64,000 nucleotides of DNA from Sulfuritalea sp. (GCA_023229685.1 JALNYT010000001.1:620001-684000); one strand, 5' to 3'. Shown: positions 51,818-61,478, counted from the stretch's first letter. A program made the numbers and translations. The notes: generated by a model not told the origin, from the letters alone.

Positions 51818-53890
51818 ATGAAAGCAACATTACTGATCGAACTCCTGACCGAGGAGCTGCCGCCGAAGTCGCTGGCGAAACTGGGCCTGTCCTTCCGCGA
51901 ACAGATGCAAAAGGCACTGGCCGAGGCCGGCTTCATCGCAGCCGGCAATGCGGGGCGCTGGTTTGCCACGCCGCGCCGGCTGGCCCTGCAGTTCGACGAT
52001 TGCCTCGAAAGCCAGCCGGATCGCGTGATCGAGAAGAAAGGTCCGGCGGTGTCTTCAGGAGTCGGCGCCGACGGTACGCCGACCAAGGCGCTCGAGGGTT
52101 TCATGCGCTCCGCCGGCGTCGAATTCGCGCAACTGGAAAAGCTCAACGACGGCAAGGCCGAGTATTTTGTCGCCCGCACCAAGAAGCGCGGCGGACGCAT
52201 CGACGAATATCTGGCCGACATGGTGGAAGCCGCCCTCAAGAAACTGCCGGTGGCCAAGCTGATGCGCTGGGGCGCCGGTGAGGCGCAATTCGTGCGGCCG
52301 GTGCATGGCTTGATCATGATGCTCGATCGTCGCACCATTTCCGGCCAGGTGCTGGGCATCACCAGCCGCAATATCACGCGCGGCCATCGCTTCATGAGCG
52401 TCGGCGTAATCGATATCCGCAGCGCCGGCGATTACGAAGAGACCCTGGAAAAGCAGGGGCGGGTCATCGCCTCCTTCGACAAGCGCCGCGCCATGATTCG
52501 CGAGCAACTGGATCGCGCCGCCGGGAAGCTCACCTGGCTACAGGACGACGCGCTGGTCGATGAAGTCACGGCGCTGGTCGAATTCCCTGCGGTGTATGAG
52601 GCGAGCTTCGAGCCGGAGTTTCTCGCCATACCCCAGGAATGCCTGATCCTGACCATGAAGGCCAACCAGAAGTACTTTCCGCTGATGGACGGCGCCGGTG
52701 ACAAGAGCAAGCTCACTCACCGCTTCCTCCTCGTCTCCAACATGAAGGTGGCGGATCCCAGCCACATCATCACCGGCAATGCGCGCGTGGTGAGGCCGCG
52801 TCTGGCGGATGCCAAGTTCTTCTTCGAAACCGACAAGAAGACGCCGCTGTCGGCACGCATCGGCAAGCTGTCGCGCGTCGTCTATCACAACAAGCTCGGC
52901 ACCCAGGGCGAGCGCGTCGATCGCCTGGTCAAGCTGGCCGCCGCCATCGCCCAGCGCCTGGGCGCCGACGTGATGCAGGCGGAGCGCGCTGCCTTGCTGG
53001 CGAAGGCCGATCTGGTCACCGACATGGTCGGCGAATTTCCCGAGCTGCAAGGCATCATGGGCCGCTATTACGCGCTGGCCGACGGCGAGCCCGCGGCCGT
53101 GGCCGAGGCCATCCAGAGCCACTATCAGCCGCGCTTCAACGGCGATGCGCTGCCCCACGGTTCCGTCGCCTGTGCCGTCGCCCTCGCCGACAAGCTGGAC
53201 GCGCTGATCGGCTTTTTCGGCATCGGCCAGATTCCCACCGGCGACAAGGATCCCTTCGGCCTGCGCCGCGCCGCGCTGGGCGTGCTGCGCATCCTGATGG
53301 AAACGCCGCTGCCGCTCTCGCTGCCGGAACTGATCGACGACGCCGCCGCCGGCTTTGCACCGGAACTGTTCACCGGCGATTGGCGTAGCGCCAGCGCCGA
53401 CTTCCTGAAGGAACGCCTGCGCCACATGCTGCGCGATGCGGGGCACGATCACCGGGCAGTGGACGCGGTGCTGGCGCTGGACCCGGCGCGGATCGACCAG
53501 ATTCCGGCCAAACTTGACGCGGTCAAGGCATTCGCCGCGCTGCCGGAAGCCGAGGCGCTGGCGGCCGCCAACAAGCGCATCGTGAATATCCTCAGAAAGT
53601 CGGGCACCGAAGCGGGCGCCACAGTCGATGTCGCGCTATTGCATGAAGCTGCCGAGAAGGCCCTGTTCGCCCAGGTCACGGCGGTCGCGCCGGGCATCGA
53701 AGCGCAACTGTCTGCCGGCGACTATGCGGCCGCGCTGAAAGCCCTCGCCGGATTGCGCGGCGCGGTCGATGCATTCTTCGACGGCGTCATGGTGATGGCC
53801 GAGGACCCGCTGGTCCGCGCCAATCGTTTGGCCCTGCTGAAACAGTTGGCCGGCCTGATGAACCGGGTGGCCGACATCTCGCGCCTATAA
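51818..53890 (+). CDS. glyS: Glycyl-tRNA synthetase beta subunit
   Basis: The 690-residue protein starts MKATLLIELLTEELPPKSL, the invariant GlyS opening, and holds the tRNA-recognising and anticodon-binding parts. An HD-like region and the segment DPFGLRRAALGVLRIL are visible around residue 485. A DALR anticodon-binding domain ends the chain (FFDGVMVMAEDPLVRANRLALL). Length agrees with E. coli GlyS (689). Confidence 0.97.
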   Translation: MKATLLIELLTEELPPKSLAKLGLSFREQMQKALAEAGFIAAGNAGRWFATPRRLALQFDDCLESQPDRVIEKKGPAVSSGVGADGTPTKALEGFMRSAGVEFAQLEKLNDGKAEYFVARTKKRGGRIDEYLADMVEAALKKLPVAKLMRWGAGEAQFVRPVHGLIMMLDRRTISGQVLGITSRNITRGHRFMSVGVIDIRSAGDYEETLEKQGRVIASFDKRRAMIREQLDRAAGKLTWLQDDALVDEVTALVEFPAVYEASFEPEFLAIPQECLILTMKANQKYFPLMDGAGDKSKLTHRFLLVSNMKVADPSHIITGNARVVRPRLADAKFFFETDKKTPLSARIGKLSRVVYHNKLGTQGERVDRLVKLAAAIAQRLGADVMQAERAALLAKADLVTDMVGEFPELQGIMGRYYALADGEPAAVAEAIQSHYQPRFNGDALPHGSVACAVALADKLDALIGFFGIGQIPTGDKDPFGLRRAALGVLRILMETPLPLSLPELIDDAAAGFAPELFTGDWRSASADFLKERLRHMLRDAGHDHRAVDAVLALDPARIDQIPAKLDAVKAFAALPEAEALAAANKRIVNILRKSGTEAGATVDVALLHEAAEKALFAQVTAVAPGIEAQLSAGDYAAALKALAGLRGAVDAFFDGVMVMAEDPLVRANRLALLKQLAGLMNRVADISRL

Positions 53891-53898
53891 ACCAATGC

Positions 53899-53969
53899 GC
53901 CGCAGAGAACACAGAGAAGGGCCAGACAAGCAGTGCTTTTCCTCCGTGATCCGTGTGACCTCTGTGGCT
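53899..53969. repeat. CTCTGTG hairpin repeat, copy 4 (glyS-gmhB gap)
   Basis: The left half (CGCCGCAGAGAACACAGAGAA, in part) and the right half (CCTCCGTGATCCGTGTGACC then TCTGTGGCT) are related to copies 1-3 but more diverged. It starts 8 nt after the glyS stop and ends 11 nt before the gmhB start. Confidence 0.82.
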
Positions 53970-53980
53970 AAATCGCTCTT

Positions 53981-54514
53981 ATGAAACTCGTCATCCTCGA
54001 CCGCGACGGTGTGATCAATCACGATTCCGACCAGTACATCAAGTCGCCGGAAGAGTGGAAGCCGATTCCCGGCAGCCTCAATGCCATTGCCCGCCTCAAC
54101 CAGGCCGGCTACCGCGTGGTGGTGGCGACCAACCAGTCCGGCATCGGCCGCGGGCTGTTCGAGACGGATACGCTGATCGCCATTCACGAAAAGATGCTCA
54201 AGGCGCTGGCGCAAGTCGGCGGCCGCATCGACGCGATATTCTTCTGCCCGCACACCCACGCCGACAACTGCGACTGCCGCAAGCCGAAGCCTGGCATGCT
54301 GCGCGAGATTGCCGCCCGCTTCAATGCCGATCTCGCCGGCGTGCCGGCGATCGGAGATTCCCTGCGCGACCTGCAGGCCGCCGCCATCGTCGGCGCGCAG
54401 CCGATGCTGGTGCTGACCGGCAAGGGCCGCAAGACCGTGGACGATCCCGCATTGCCGCCCGACACCCTGGTGTTTCCCGATCTCGCCGCCGCCGCCGCGC
54501 ATATCGCCCGCTGA
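53981..54514 (+). CDS. gmhB: D-glycero-beta-D-manno-heptose-1,7-bisphosphate 7-phosphatase
   Basis: GmhB is a HAD phosphatase in ADP-heptose synthesis for the LPS core. The 177-residue protein has the catalytic ILDRDGVINHD (Asp7, Asp9), the ATNQSGIGRG motif near residue 47, and the zinc loop CPHTHADNCDCRKPKPGM near 88. The later GDSLRDLQAA supplies the magnesium ligand. The next gene, plsC, starts in its stop codon (TGATG). Confidence 0.95.
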   Translation: MKLVILDRDGVINHDSDQYIKSPEEWKPIPGSLNAIARLNQAGYRVVVATNQSGIGRGLFETDTLIAIHEKMLKALAQVGGRIDAIFFCPHTHADNCDCRKPKPGMLREIAARFNADLAGVPAIGDSLRDLQAAAIVGAQPMLVLTGKGRKTVDDPALPPDTLVFPDLAAAAAHIAR

Positions 54515-55242
54515 TGGCCGTATTCCGCTCCCTGCTGTTCCTGCTGATCCTGCTGGTGGTGACGCCGCCCTACGCGCTGGGGGTCATCCTCTGCCGGCCG
54601 CTGCCGCACCACATGCGGCGCCGGACGGTGGTGCCGTGGGTGAATTTCGTGATCTGGCTGGTCAAGCATGTGCTCGGCATTCCCTACCGGCTGCTCGGCG
54701 CCGACAACATTCCGGCGCGCCCCGTTGTCGTCCTGTGCAAGCATCAGTCGGCGTGGGAGACCTTCATGCTGCAGGAGGTGTTCAAGGACACCATTTTCGT
54801 CTGGCGCAAGGAAATCAAGTACCTGCCGTTCTTCGGCTGGGCGCTGGCCTCGATTCCGATGATCGAGACCGACCGCAATGCCAGCAGGTCAAGCCTGAGG
54901 CGGCTGGTCGAACAAGGCCGGGATCGTCTCGCCAAGGGCTACACGGTGATCATTTTTCCCGAGGGGACGCGTGCGCGGCCCGGCTCGAAGAACCGCTACA
55001 AGATCGGCGGCGCGCACCTGGCGGTCGAGACCGGTACGCCGGTGGTTCCCGTGGCGCTCAATTCGGGCGAGTTCTGGGGCCGCAACGCCCTGTTCAAGAA
55101 GTGCGGTACCGTCACCGTCAGTGTCGGCCCGGCCATCGATCCGACGGGATTCACGGCCAACGAAGTGACGGATCTGGCCGAGGCCTGGATCGAAGCCGAA
55201 ATGCGCCGCATCAGCCCGCAGCTCTACGAGGTTGTGGCATGA
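54514..55242 (+). CDS. plsC: 1-acyl-sn-glycerol-3-phosphate acyltransferase
   Basis: PlsC makes phosphatidic acid from lysophosphatidic acid at the inner membrane. The 242-residue protein has an N-terminal hydrophobic anchor and the acyltransferase motifs KHQSAWETF (His77) and IFPEGTRARPGS (about 147). The usual HX4D is HX4E here (HQSAWE), a variant seen in other betaproteobacterial PlsC, so activity is still expected. ATG 54514 overlaps the gmhB stop; a longer open frame runs antisense-like through gmhB and is not used. Confidence 0.93.
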   Translation: MAVFRSLLFLLILLVVTPPYALGVILCRPLPHHMRRRTVVPWVNFVIWLVKHVLGIPYRLLGADNIPARPVVVLCKHQSAWETFMLQEVFKDTIFVWRKEIKYLPFFGWALASIPMIETDRNASRSSLRRLVEQGRDRLAKGYTVIIFPEGTRARPGSKNRYKIGGAHLAVETGTPVVPVALNSGEFWGRNALFKKCGTVTVSVGPAIDPTGFTANEVTDLAEAWIEAEMRRISPQLYEVVA

Positions 55243-55778
55243 GCATCGCAGCGGGCCGCAGCCCGCAGCTCAAGCTCAAGCTCGACAGCAACGAACCGGA
55301 TCCCGCCAGCCGCTGGCACGACGGCGCCGCGCTGGCATTCCTCGGCGGCAGCCTGCGCCTGGTGCTCGATACACGCCACAAGGACGCGCTGCGCGACGGC
55401 GACACGCTCGACTTGCCGCTGCCGCCACAGGCCATGCCGCGACAGATTCAGGACCGGGCCGAAGCCTGGCTGCGCGACGAAGCCAAGCGCCTGTTGCAGC
55501 AGGTCATCGACCAAGAATGGGCGCTTGCCGGCCCGCGAAGCGGAATCCCCGGCAGACAGAGTCCGGGACGGCAAGCGCCGCGCCTGGCGCTCTCGTTCGC
55601 AGCCCGCGGCAACTGGGTCGAGGCGCACAACGGCGAATCGCTGCGCTGCAACTGGCGGCTGATCGAACAGCCGATGGCGGTGATCGAGCAGACCATCGCG
55701 CGCGCGATAGCCAGCTTGCCGCCGGAAGACCAGGGCTTCGATCTATTCGGCGGCGCGCTCGGTACCCCGGCCCACTGA
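55239..55778 (+). CDS. Degenerate YgjP/DUF45-like protein lacking the zinc site
   Basis: The 179-residue protein is not obviously a known enzyme. Its C-terminal part aligns without gaps to the gene that follows: residues 121-160 match its 171-210 with 12 of 40 identical, including LRCNWRLI against IRVNWRLI. The metal-binding HEVAH of the neighbour is replaced here by RAIAS (155-159), and WGSC by WVEA. It is therefore probably a non-catalytic paralogue, perhaps a regulatory partner or a diverging duplicate. ATG 55239 overlaps the plsC stop (ATGA) and its own stop overlaps the next start, so the pair is co-translated. Confidence 0.75.
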   Translation: MSIAAGRSPQLKLKLDSNEPDPASRWHDGAALAFLGGSLRLVLDTRHKDALRDGDTLDLPLPPQAMPRQIQDRAEAWLRDEAKRLLQQVIDQEWALAGPRSGIPGRQSPGRQAPRLALSFAARGNWVEAHNGESLRCNWRLIEQPMAVIEQTIARAIASLPPEDQGFDLFGGALGTPAH

Positions 55779-56521
55779 TGTTCCTCGAACAGCTCAGGCT
55801 ATTCCGCCTGCCCTCGCCACCGCCCGAGGCGAAGACTCGCCAGTTGCTGATCGGCGGCCGCATCATCGACTACCGGCTCAAGAGCGGCGCCACGCGCCTG
55901 TCGATGACCATCGACGAGCGCGGCCTGCGCATCGGCGCGCCGCATCGCACCGCCCTGAGCGAGATCGAGGCCTTCGTCCATGGCCACGGCGACTGGGTGC
56001 TGAAAAAACTCGACGAGCTGGCTCATGCCAGCCGCCCGCGCCACCTCACGATCAAGGATGGCGCGCGGCTGCCGCTGCTCGGTGGCGATGCCGAAGTGCG
56101 CGTGCTGCCCGGCGCCAACCGGGTGCGCTGGGTCGCCGATATCCTGGTCCTCGAAGCGCGACCCGAGGCCGATCTGTCCCTCTTGGCCAAACGCGCCCTG
56201 CAGAAGCGGGCACTCACCCATTTCTCCGGGCGTCTGGCTTATTTCAGCGGTCAGCTCGATCTGGAAATACCCAGGCTCGGCCTGTCTTCGGCGCATACGC
56301 GCTGGGGCAGTTGCAGCAAGGCGAGCGGCATCCGCGTCAATTGGCGGCTGATCCACCTGCCGCCGCACCTGGGCGACTACGTGGTCGCCCACGAAGTCGC
56401 CCATCTTCTGGAGATGAACCACAGCCGGCGTTTCTGGGCCGTGGTCAGCTCGCTCTACCCCGACTGGAAGGCCGCCCGCAACGAACTCAAGCAGCGCGCG
56501 CCCTCCCTGCCGATACTTTGA
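55778..56521 (+). CDS. YgjP-like metallopeptidase-domain protein (DUF45/M48-type)
   Basis: The 247-residue protein has the DUF45 pattern: TRWGSCSKASGIRVNWRLI (about 174-192) and the zinc motif HEVAHLLEMNH with His205, Glu206, His209 and a third His at 215. This resembles SprT-type and YgjP metal-dependent hydrolases, whose substrates are mostly unknown. It has no signal peptide or membrane helix. ATG 55778 is inside the stop of the paralogue upstream; gloA follows 10 nt later. Confidence 0.9.
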   Translation: MFLEQLRLFRLPSPPPEAKTRQLLIGGRIIDYRLKSGATRLSMTIDERGLRIGAPHRTALSEIEAFVHGHGDWVLKKLDELAHASRPRHLTIKDGARLPLLGGDAEVRVLPGANRVRWVADILVLEARPEADLSLLAKRALQKRALTHFSGRLAYFSGQLDLEIPRLGLSSAHTRWGSCSKASGIRVNWRLIHLPPHLGDYVVAHEVAHLLEMNHSRRFWAVVSSLYPDWKAARNELKQRAPSLPIL

Positions 56522-56531
56522 AAGGAACACT

Positions 56532-56918
56532 ATGCGAATCCTCCACACCATGCTGCGCGTCGGCGACCTGGACAAGTCGCTGGCCTTCTATACCGAGGTC
56601 CTCGGCATGCGCCTGCTAAGGCGCAATGACTACCCGCAAGGAAAGTTCACCCTGGCCTTCGTCGGCTTCCAGGATGAGAAGGACGGCGCCGTGATCGAAC
56701 TGACCCACAACTGGGGTGTCGATCACTACGAAATCGGCACCGGCTACGGCCACATCGCACTCGCCGTGGAGGATGCCTACGCCGCCTGCGACGCCATCCG
56801 CCAGCGCGGCGGCAAGGTCACCCGCGAGGCCGGACCGATGAAGGGCGGCAGCTCGGTCATCGCCTTTGTCGAGGACCCCGACGGCTACAAGATCGAGTTG
56901 GTCGAGAAGAAGCCGTAA
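56532..56918 (+). CDS. gloA: Lactoylglutathione lyase (glyoxalase I)
   Basis: GloA turns the methylglyoxal-glutathione adduct into S-lactoylglutathione. The 128-residue protein has two glyoxalase half-domains with metal ligands expected at His5, Glu56, His74 and Glu122; motifs MRILHTMLRVGDLDKSLAFY and VIELTHNWG are clear. Length is typical of the nickel-type bacterial enzyme. AAAGGA precedes ATG 56532. Confidence 0.96.
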   Translation: MRILHTMLRVGDLDKSLAFYTEVLGMRLLRRNDYPQGKFTLAFVGFQDEKDGAVIELTHNWGVDHYEIGTGYGHIALAVEDAYAACDAIRQRGGKVTREAGPMKGGSSVIAFVEDPDGYKIELVEKKP

Positions 56919-57003
56919 TCGCGCATTCGGGCAGTAAGGCCGGGGTTCCCGGCACCAGACCCCTCAGCAGGAGCTCGCCAGCGCAAATTTGCCTAGCCAA
57001 GGA

Positions 57004-59601
57004 ATGAACAATCCATCTCCTGATAGCGTGCCGGCAGATTCGACGCTCCGCCCCTGGTGGCTCGAGCCGCTGCCGGCAAGTACGGCTGACCTGGCCCGGG
57101 TGGCTGCAGGTTTGTCCGCGGCCGAAGCCAAAGCCAGGCTGACCAGATTCGGGCCCAACCTGTTTCGGCAGCGGCAGGAAAGCCCGCTGCTGGTCCAGTA
57201 CCTCACCCGCTTCAAGAATCCGCTCGTCATCATTCTTCTGGTGGCCAGTGCGGTTTCGGCGCTCACCGGCGAGATTACCAACTTCCTCATCATCAGCGTC
57301 ATCGTCCTGCTCAGCGTCACGCTGGATTTTGTGCAGGAGTACCGCGCCAATGCGGCTGCGGAAAAGTTGCGCCAGTCGGTCTCGGTGCGGGCCATGGTGA
57401 TCCGTGACGGCCGGCAACTCGAGATCCCGGTGAGCCAGGTGGTACCCGGCGAGCTGGTGCTGCTTGCCGCGGGGGATCTGATTCCGGCCGATGGCAGGGT
57501 GCTCGAGTCCCATGACTTCTTCGTCAAGCAGGCACTGCTGACGGGTGAATCCTACCCCGTGGAAAAGCGACCGGCCACGCTGCCCGATACGGCCACTGAC
57601 ATGCAGGACGCAAGCAACGCTGTGTTCATGGGCACTTCGGTCATCAGCGGCAGCGCGCGAATCCTGGTGGTCAACACGGGAACCGCGACCGCTATTGGAG
57701 AAATCGCCGACAGCGTTTCGCGCTCGACGGAGCCCACCTCGTTCGAACTCGGCACGCGCCGCTTCGGCATGCTGATCATGCGCCTGACGATCCTCATGGT
57801 GATGTTCGTCCTGCTGGTGAACACCTTCTTTCACAAGCCCTGGCTGGAATCCTTCCTGTTCGCCGTAGCCCTGGCCGTAGGTCTGACGCCGGAGTTGCTG
57901 CCCATGGTGGTTTCGGTCACGCTGTCGCGCGGCGCGCTACGCATGGCGAGAAAGCACATGATCGTCAAACGGCTGGCCGCCATCCAGGACCTGGGTTCGA
58001 TGGACGTCCTGTGCACCGACAAGACGGGGACCCTGACCGAAGCAAAAATCCGCATGGAGCGGCATGTCGATGCGGATGGACGGCCCAGCGAGCGGGTTCT
58101 GGAACTTGCCTATCTCAACAGTTTTTTTGAGACCGGCGTCAAGAACCCGCTCGACGAAGCCATCCTGAACCATCAACACATCGACGCAGGCAGCTGGAAG
58201 AAGGTCGACGAAGTGCCCTTCGACTTCGAGCGTCGGCGCATTTCCGTGCTGATCGACAACGGCGAACAGCGATGGCTGGTGGTCAAGGGTGCACCGGACG
58301 AGATCGTCGGCCTCTGCACCCACTTCGAAGGCGAGGGCGCGGAACTGCAGCGGCCGATCGATGACACGGCCCTGGCCGGAATTCGCCAGCAATATCACGC
58401 CCTCGAAGAGGACGGTTTCCGCGTCCTCGGCATCGCGTGGCGCCCGGTTCCGCCGGACCATCCCCACGCCGTGGTGGGAGATGAAACGGAACTGGTGCTT
58501 GCCGGGTTTGCGGCCTTCCTCGACCCGCCCAAGGAAAGCGCGGCCCCTGCCCTGGCGGCACTCAAGAAGGCCGGTGTCACCATCAAGATCGTTACCGGCG
58601 ACAGCGATCTGGTCACCCGCCATGTCTGTCAGCAACTGAAGATCCCCGTCACCGGTCTCGTTACCGGAAAGGAAATCGCGCAGATGGATGACCATGCGCT
58701 GCAAGTCCGGGTCGAGGCGGCGAATCTGTTCTGCCGGGTCAATCCGGCACAGAAGGAGCGCGTGATCCGCGCACTCAAGGCGCGTGGCCATGTGGTCGGC
58801 TATCTGGGTGACGGCATCAACGACGCGCCGTCATTGCATGCAGCGGACGTCGGGCTGTCGGTGGATTCGGCCGTGGATGTGGCAAAGGAGGCGGCCGACA
58901 TGATCCTCCTGAAGCAGGACTTGCATGTGCTTCATGCCGGCGTCCTGGAAGGGCGGCGCACCTTCGGCAACATCATGAAGTACATCATGATGGGCACCAG
59001 TTCGAATTTCGGCAACATGTTCAGCATGGCCGGCGCCGCGCTGTTCCTGCCTTTCCTGCCGATGTTGCCGACCCAGATCCTGCTCAACAACATTCTCTAC
59101 GATTTCTCGGAAATCCCTATCCCGCTGGACAAGGTGGACGTCGAGGAAATCCACGCGCCGCGGGTGCTGGACATGAATTTCGTGCGCAATTTCATGCTCG
59201 TGATCGGGCCGATCAGCTCCCTGTTCGACTTCCTGACTTTCTACATCATGCTGGTTGTCCTGCAGGCCGACGAAAAACTGTTTCAGACCGGTTGGTTCGT
59301 CGAATCGTTGTGCACCCAGGTGCTGGTGATCTTCATCATCCGTACCCGCGGCAACCCTCTGAAGACCCGCGCACACCCATTGCTGACGATAACCTCGCTG
59401 GCCGTGGTCGCCGTCGCCGTGTGCCTGCCGTTTACGCCGGTCGGAACCTATTTCGGATTTGTGCCGCCGCCTGCCAGGTTCTATTTCATTCTCGGCGGCA
59501 TGGTGCTGGTCTATCTCTTCATTGTTGAGCTGGCCAAACAGGGCTTCTACCGCTGGGCAGCGACCGCAAGCCTGTCGCGGCGGCCTTCCACTCAGGCCTA
59601 G
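57004..59601 (+). CDS. mgtA: Magnesium-transporting P-type ATPase (type IIIB)
   Basis: The 865-residue pump has the phosphorylation motif CTDKTGTLTEAKI (Asp339) and family segments LAYLNSFFETGVKNPLDEAIL and LGDGINDAPSLHAADVGLSV. The M4 motif is PELLP and the region NNILYDFSEIPIPLDKVD is characteristic of MgtA/MgtB. It imports Mg2+ down its gradient with ATP. ATG 57004 is taken; a TTG at 56989 would add five residues. The upstream gap is only 85 bp, so the long Mg2+-sensing mgtA leader of enterobacteria is absent, as is a PhoP box that I can see. Confidence 0.93.
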   Translation: MNNPSPDSVPADSTLRPWWLEPLPASTADLARVAAGLSAAEAKARLTRFGPNLFRQRQESPLLVQYLTRFKNPLVIILLVASAVSALTGEITNFLIISVIVLLSVTLDFVQEYRANAAAEKLRQSVSVRAMVIRDGRQLEIPVSQVVPGELVLLAAGDLIPADGRVLESHDFFVKQALLTGESYPVEKRPATLPDTATDMQDASNAVFMGTSVISGSARILVVNTGTATAIGEIADSVSRSTEPTSFELGTRRFGMLIMRLTILMVMFVLLVNTFFHKPWLESFLFAVALAVGLTPELLPMVVSVTLSRGALRMARKHMIVKRLAAIQDLGSMDVLCTDKTGTLTEAKIRMERHVDADGRPSERVLELAYLNSFFETGVKNPLDEAILNHQHIDAGSWKKVDEVPFDFERRRISVLIDNGEQRWLVVKGAPDEIVGLCTHFEGEGAELQRPIDDTALAGIRQQYHALEEDGFRVLGIAWRPVPPDHPHAVVGDETELVLAGFAAFLDPPKESAAPALAALKKAGVTIKIVTGDSDLVTRHVCQQLKIPVTGLVTGKEIAQMDDHALQVRVEAANLFCRVNPAQKERVIRALKARGHVVGYLGDGINDAPSLHAADVGLSVDSAVDVAKEAADMILLKQDLHVLHAGVLEGRRTFGNIMKYIMMGTSSNFGNMFSMAGAALFLPFLPMLPTQILLNNILYDFSEIPIPLDKVDVEEIHAPRVLDMNFVRNFMLVIGPISSLFDFLTFYIMLVVLQADEKLFQTGWFVESLCTQVLVIFIIRTRGNPLKTRAHPLLTITSLAVVAVAVCLPFTPVGTYFGFVPPPARFYFILGGMVLVYLFIVELAKQGFYRWAATASLSRRPSTQA

Positions 59602-59633
59602 CCCGCACAGCGAAGCGGCCACGGACGGGCCCC

Positions 59634-59661
59634 TTGAAGCCGCCTGTTGCGGGTGTATATT
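59634..59661 (+). promoter_or_regulatory. Promoter upstream of fadD
   Basis: TTGAAG (59634-59639), a 16-bp spacer and TATATT (59656-59661) form a likely promoter about 130 bp before the fadD GTG. I see no clear FadR or PsrA palindrome in the leader. Confidence 0.6.
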
Positions 59662-59789
59662 GAATTATGCAGGCCAACCACCACCATCGTCGTTCCGATC
59701 TGGTCCGTCCGGCAGTACCCTGCCCTGACAGAAATCTCGCCATGCTTCGAGCGAAGGGGTTGGACAGGCCGTAACGGGAGGAGGTCATC

Positions 59790-61478
59790 GTGAAGAGAAT
59801 CTGGCTCGAAAACTATCCCGAGGGAATACCCGCCGAGATCGACGCCGACCTGTTCATGTCCATCCCGGACTTGTTCGAGAAGATTGTCCTCAAGTTCGCC
59901 GCCAGACCGGCCTGTCACAATCTCGGACGCACCATCAGCTTTGCCGAACTGGAGCAATTGTCGCGCGATTTTGCCGCCTTCCTGCAGGGGCTGCCGGGCA
60001 TGAACAAGGGCGATCGCGTCGCCATCATGGCGCCGAACCTGCTGCAATACCCGGTGGCGCTGTTCGGCATCCTGCGCGCCGGCATGATCGTGGTGAACGT
60101 CAATCCGCTCTATACGCCGCGCGAGCTGGAGTACCAGTTGAAGGACTCGGGCGCCAAGACCATCGTCATTGTCGATAACTTCGCCGGAGTCCTGCAGCAA
60201 GTGCTCGGCCACACGGCGGTCGAGCACGTGATCACCACGCAACTCGGCGACCTGCTGACCTGGCCGAAGCGCTGGATCGTCAATTTTGTCGTCAAGAAAG
60301 TGAAGAAGATGGTGCCCGCGTGGCGCATCGACAATGCCATCAGCTTCCGCGCCGCACTGGCGCGCGGCGCGGCGCGGTCGTTCAAGCCGGTCGAGATGGG
60401 GCGCGAGGATGTCGCCTTTCTGCAGTACACCGGCGGCACTACCGGTGTCTCGAAGGGAGCCATGCTTACCCACCGCAACATTCTGGCCAATGTAGAGCAG
60501 ACGGGCATCTGGGTCTCGGCGAGCTTCAAGGAAGGCAGCGAAATCGCCATCGCGCCATTGCCCATGTATCACATCTTCTGCCTGACCTCGACGCTGTCCT
60601 TCATGAAGTGGGGCAGCCTGATGGTGCTGATCACCAACCCGCGCGACTTGCCGGCACTGGTGAAGGAGCTCGGGCGATGGAAATTCAGCGTCATGACCGG
60701 CGTCAATACACTGTTCAATGGCCTCCTGAATACGACGGGATTCGACCGGCTCGACTTCTCCGCGCTCAAGGTCGTGGTCGGCGGTGGCGCAGCCGTGCAA
60801 GAGTCGGTGGCCCGGCGCTGGCAGCAAGCGACCGGACGCTACATCACCGAAGCCTACGGCCTGACCGAGGCCTCGCCCGGCGTTTGTGCCAATCCGCTTG
60901 AAATGCCCTGGAGCGGCAATATCGGCTTCCCCTTCCCTTCCACCGACGTCTCTGTCCGCGACGGCAGCTTCAACGAGTTGCCGGTATGGACCGGCGAAGG
61001 CGATATCGAGAAGTGCACCGGCGAGTTATGCGTGCGCGGCCCGCAGGTGATGAAGGGCTACTGGAACAATCCCGAGGAAACCGCCGAGGTGATGCAGGAC
61101 GGCTGGTTGAAAACAGGCGACGTCGGATATCTGGATGCCAAAGGGTGCGTCACGATCACCGACCGCAAGAAAGACATGATCCTGGTGTCCGGCTTCAACG
61201 TCTACCCGAACGAGATCGAGGGCGTGGTAGCGACGCATCCCGGCGTACTCGAATGCGGGGCGGTGGGCGTGCCCGATGACAAATCGGGCGAGGCGGTGAA
61301 AGTGGTGATCGTACGAAAGGATTCAAACCTCACCAAGGAAGCCGTAATCGAGCACTGCAAGGCCCAACTCACCGGCTACAAGCGACCACGCCACATAGAG
61401 TTCCGCGACGTCCTGCCGAAGTCGCCGATCGGCAAAGTCCTGCGCCGCGACCTGCGCGACGCGCCGAACGGCGAGTAG
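59790..61478 (+). CDS. fadD: Long-chain-fatty-acid--CoA ligase
   Basis: This 562-residue AMP-forming enzyme activates fatty acids to acyl-CoA at the inner membrane. Motifs: P-loop-like YTGGTTGVSKGAMLTHRN (about 213), ITEAYGLTEASPGVC (about 353), the adenylation TGDVGYLDAKGCVTITDRKKDMI and the C-terminal lysine in SPIGKVLRRDLRD. GTG 59790 is preceded by GGGAGGAGG. The next gene downstream is on the other strand, so it is probably monocistronic. Confidence 0.95.
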   Translation: MKRIWLENYPEGIPAEIDADLFMSIPDLFEKIVLKFAARPACHNLGRTISFAELEQLSRDFAAFLQGLPGMNKGDRVAIMAPNLLQYPVALFGILRAGMIVVNVNPLYTPRELEYQLKDSGAKTIVIVDNFAGVLQQVLGHTAVEHVITTQLGDLLTWPKRWIVNFVVKKVKKMVPAWRIDNAISFRAALARGAARSFKPVEMGREDVAFLQYTGGTTGVSKGAMLTHRNILANVEQTGIWVSASFKEGSEIAIAPLPMYHIFCLTSTLSFMKWGSLMVLITNPRDLPALVKELGRWKFSVMTGVNTLFNGLLNTTGFDRLDFSALKVVVGGGAAVQESVARRWQQATGRYITEAYGLTEASPGVCANPLEMPWSGNIGFPFPSTDVSVRDGSFNELPVWTGEGDIEKCTGELCVRGPQVMKGYWNNPEETAEVMQDGWLKTGDVGYLDAKGCVTITDRKKDMILVSGFNVYPNEIEGVVATHPGVLECGAVGVPDDKSGEAVKVVIVRKDSNLTKEAVIEHCKAQLTGYKRPRHIEFRDVLPKSPIGKVLRRDLRDAPNGE

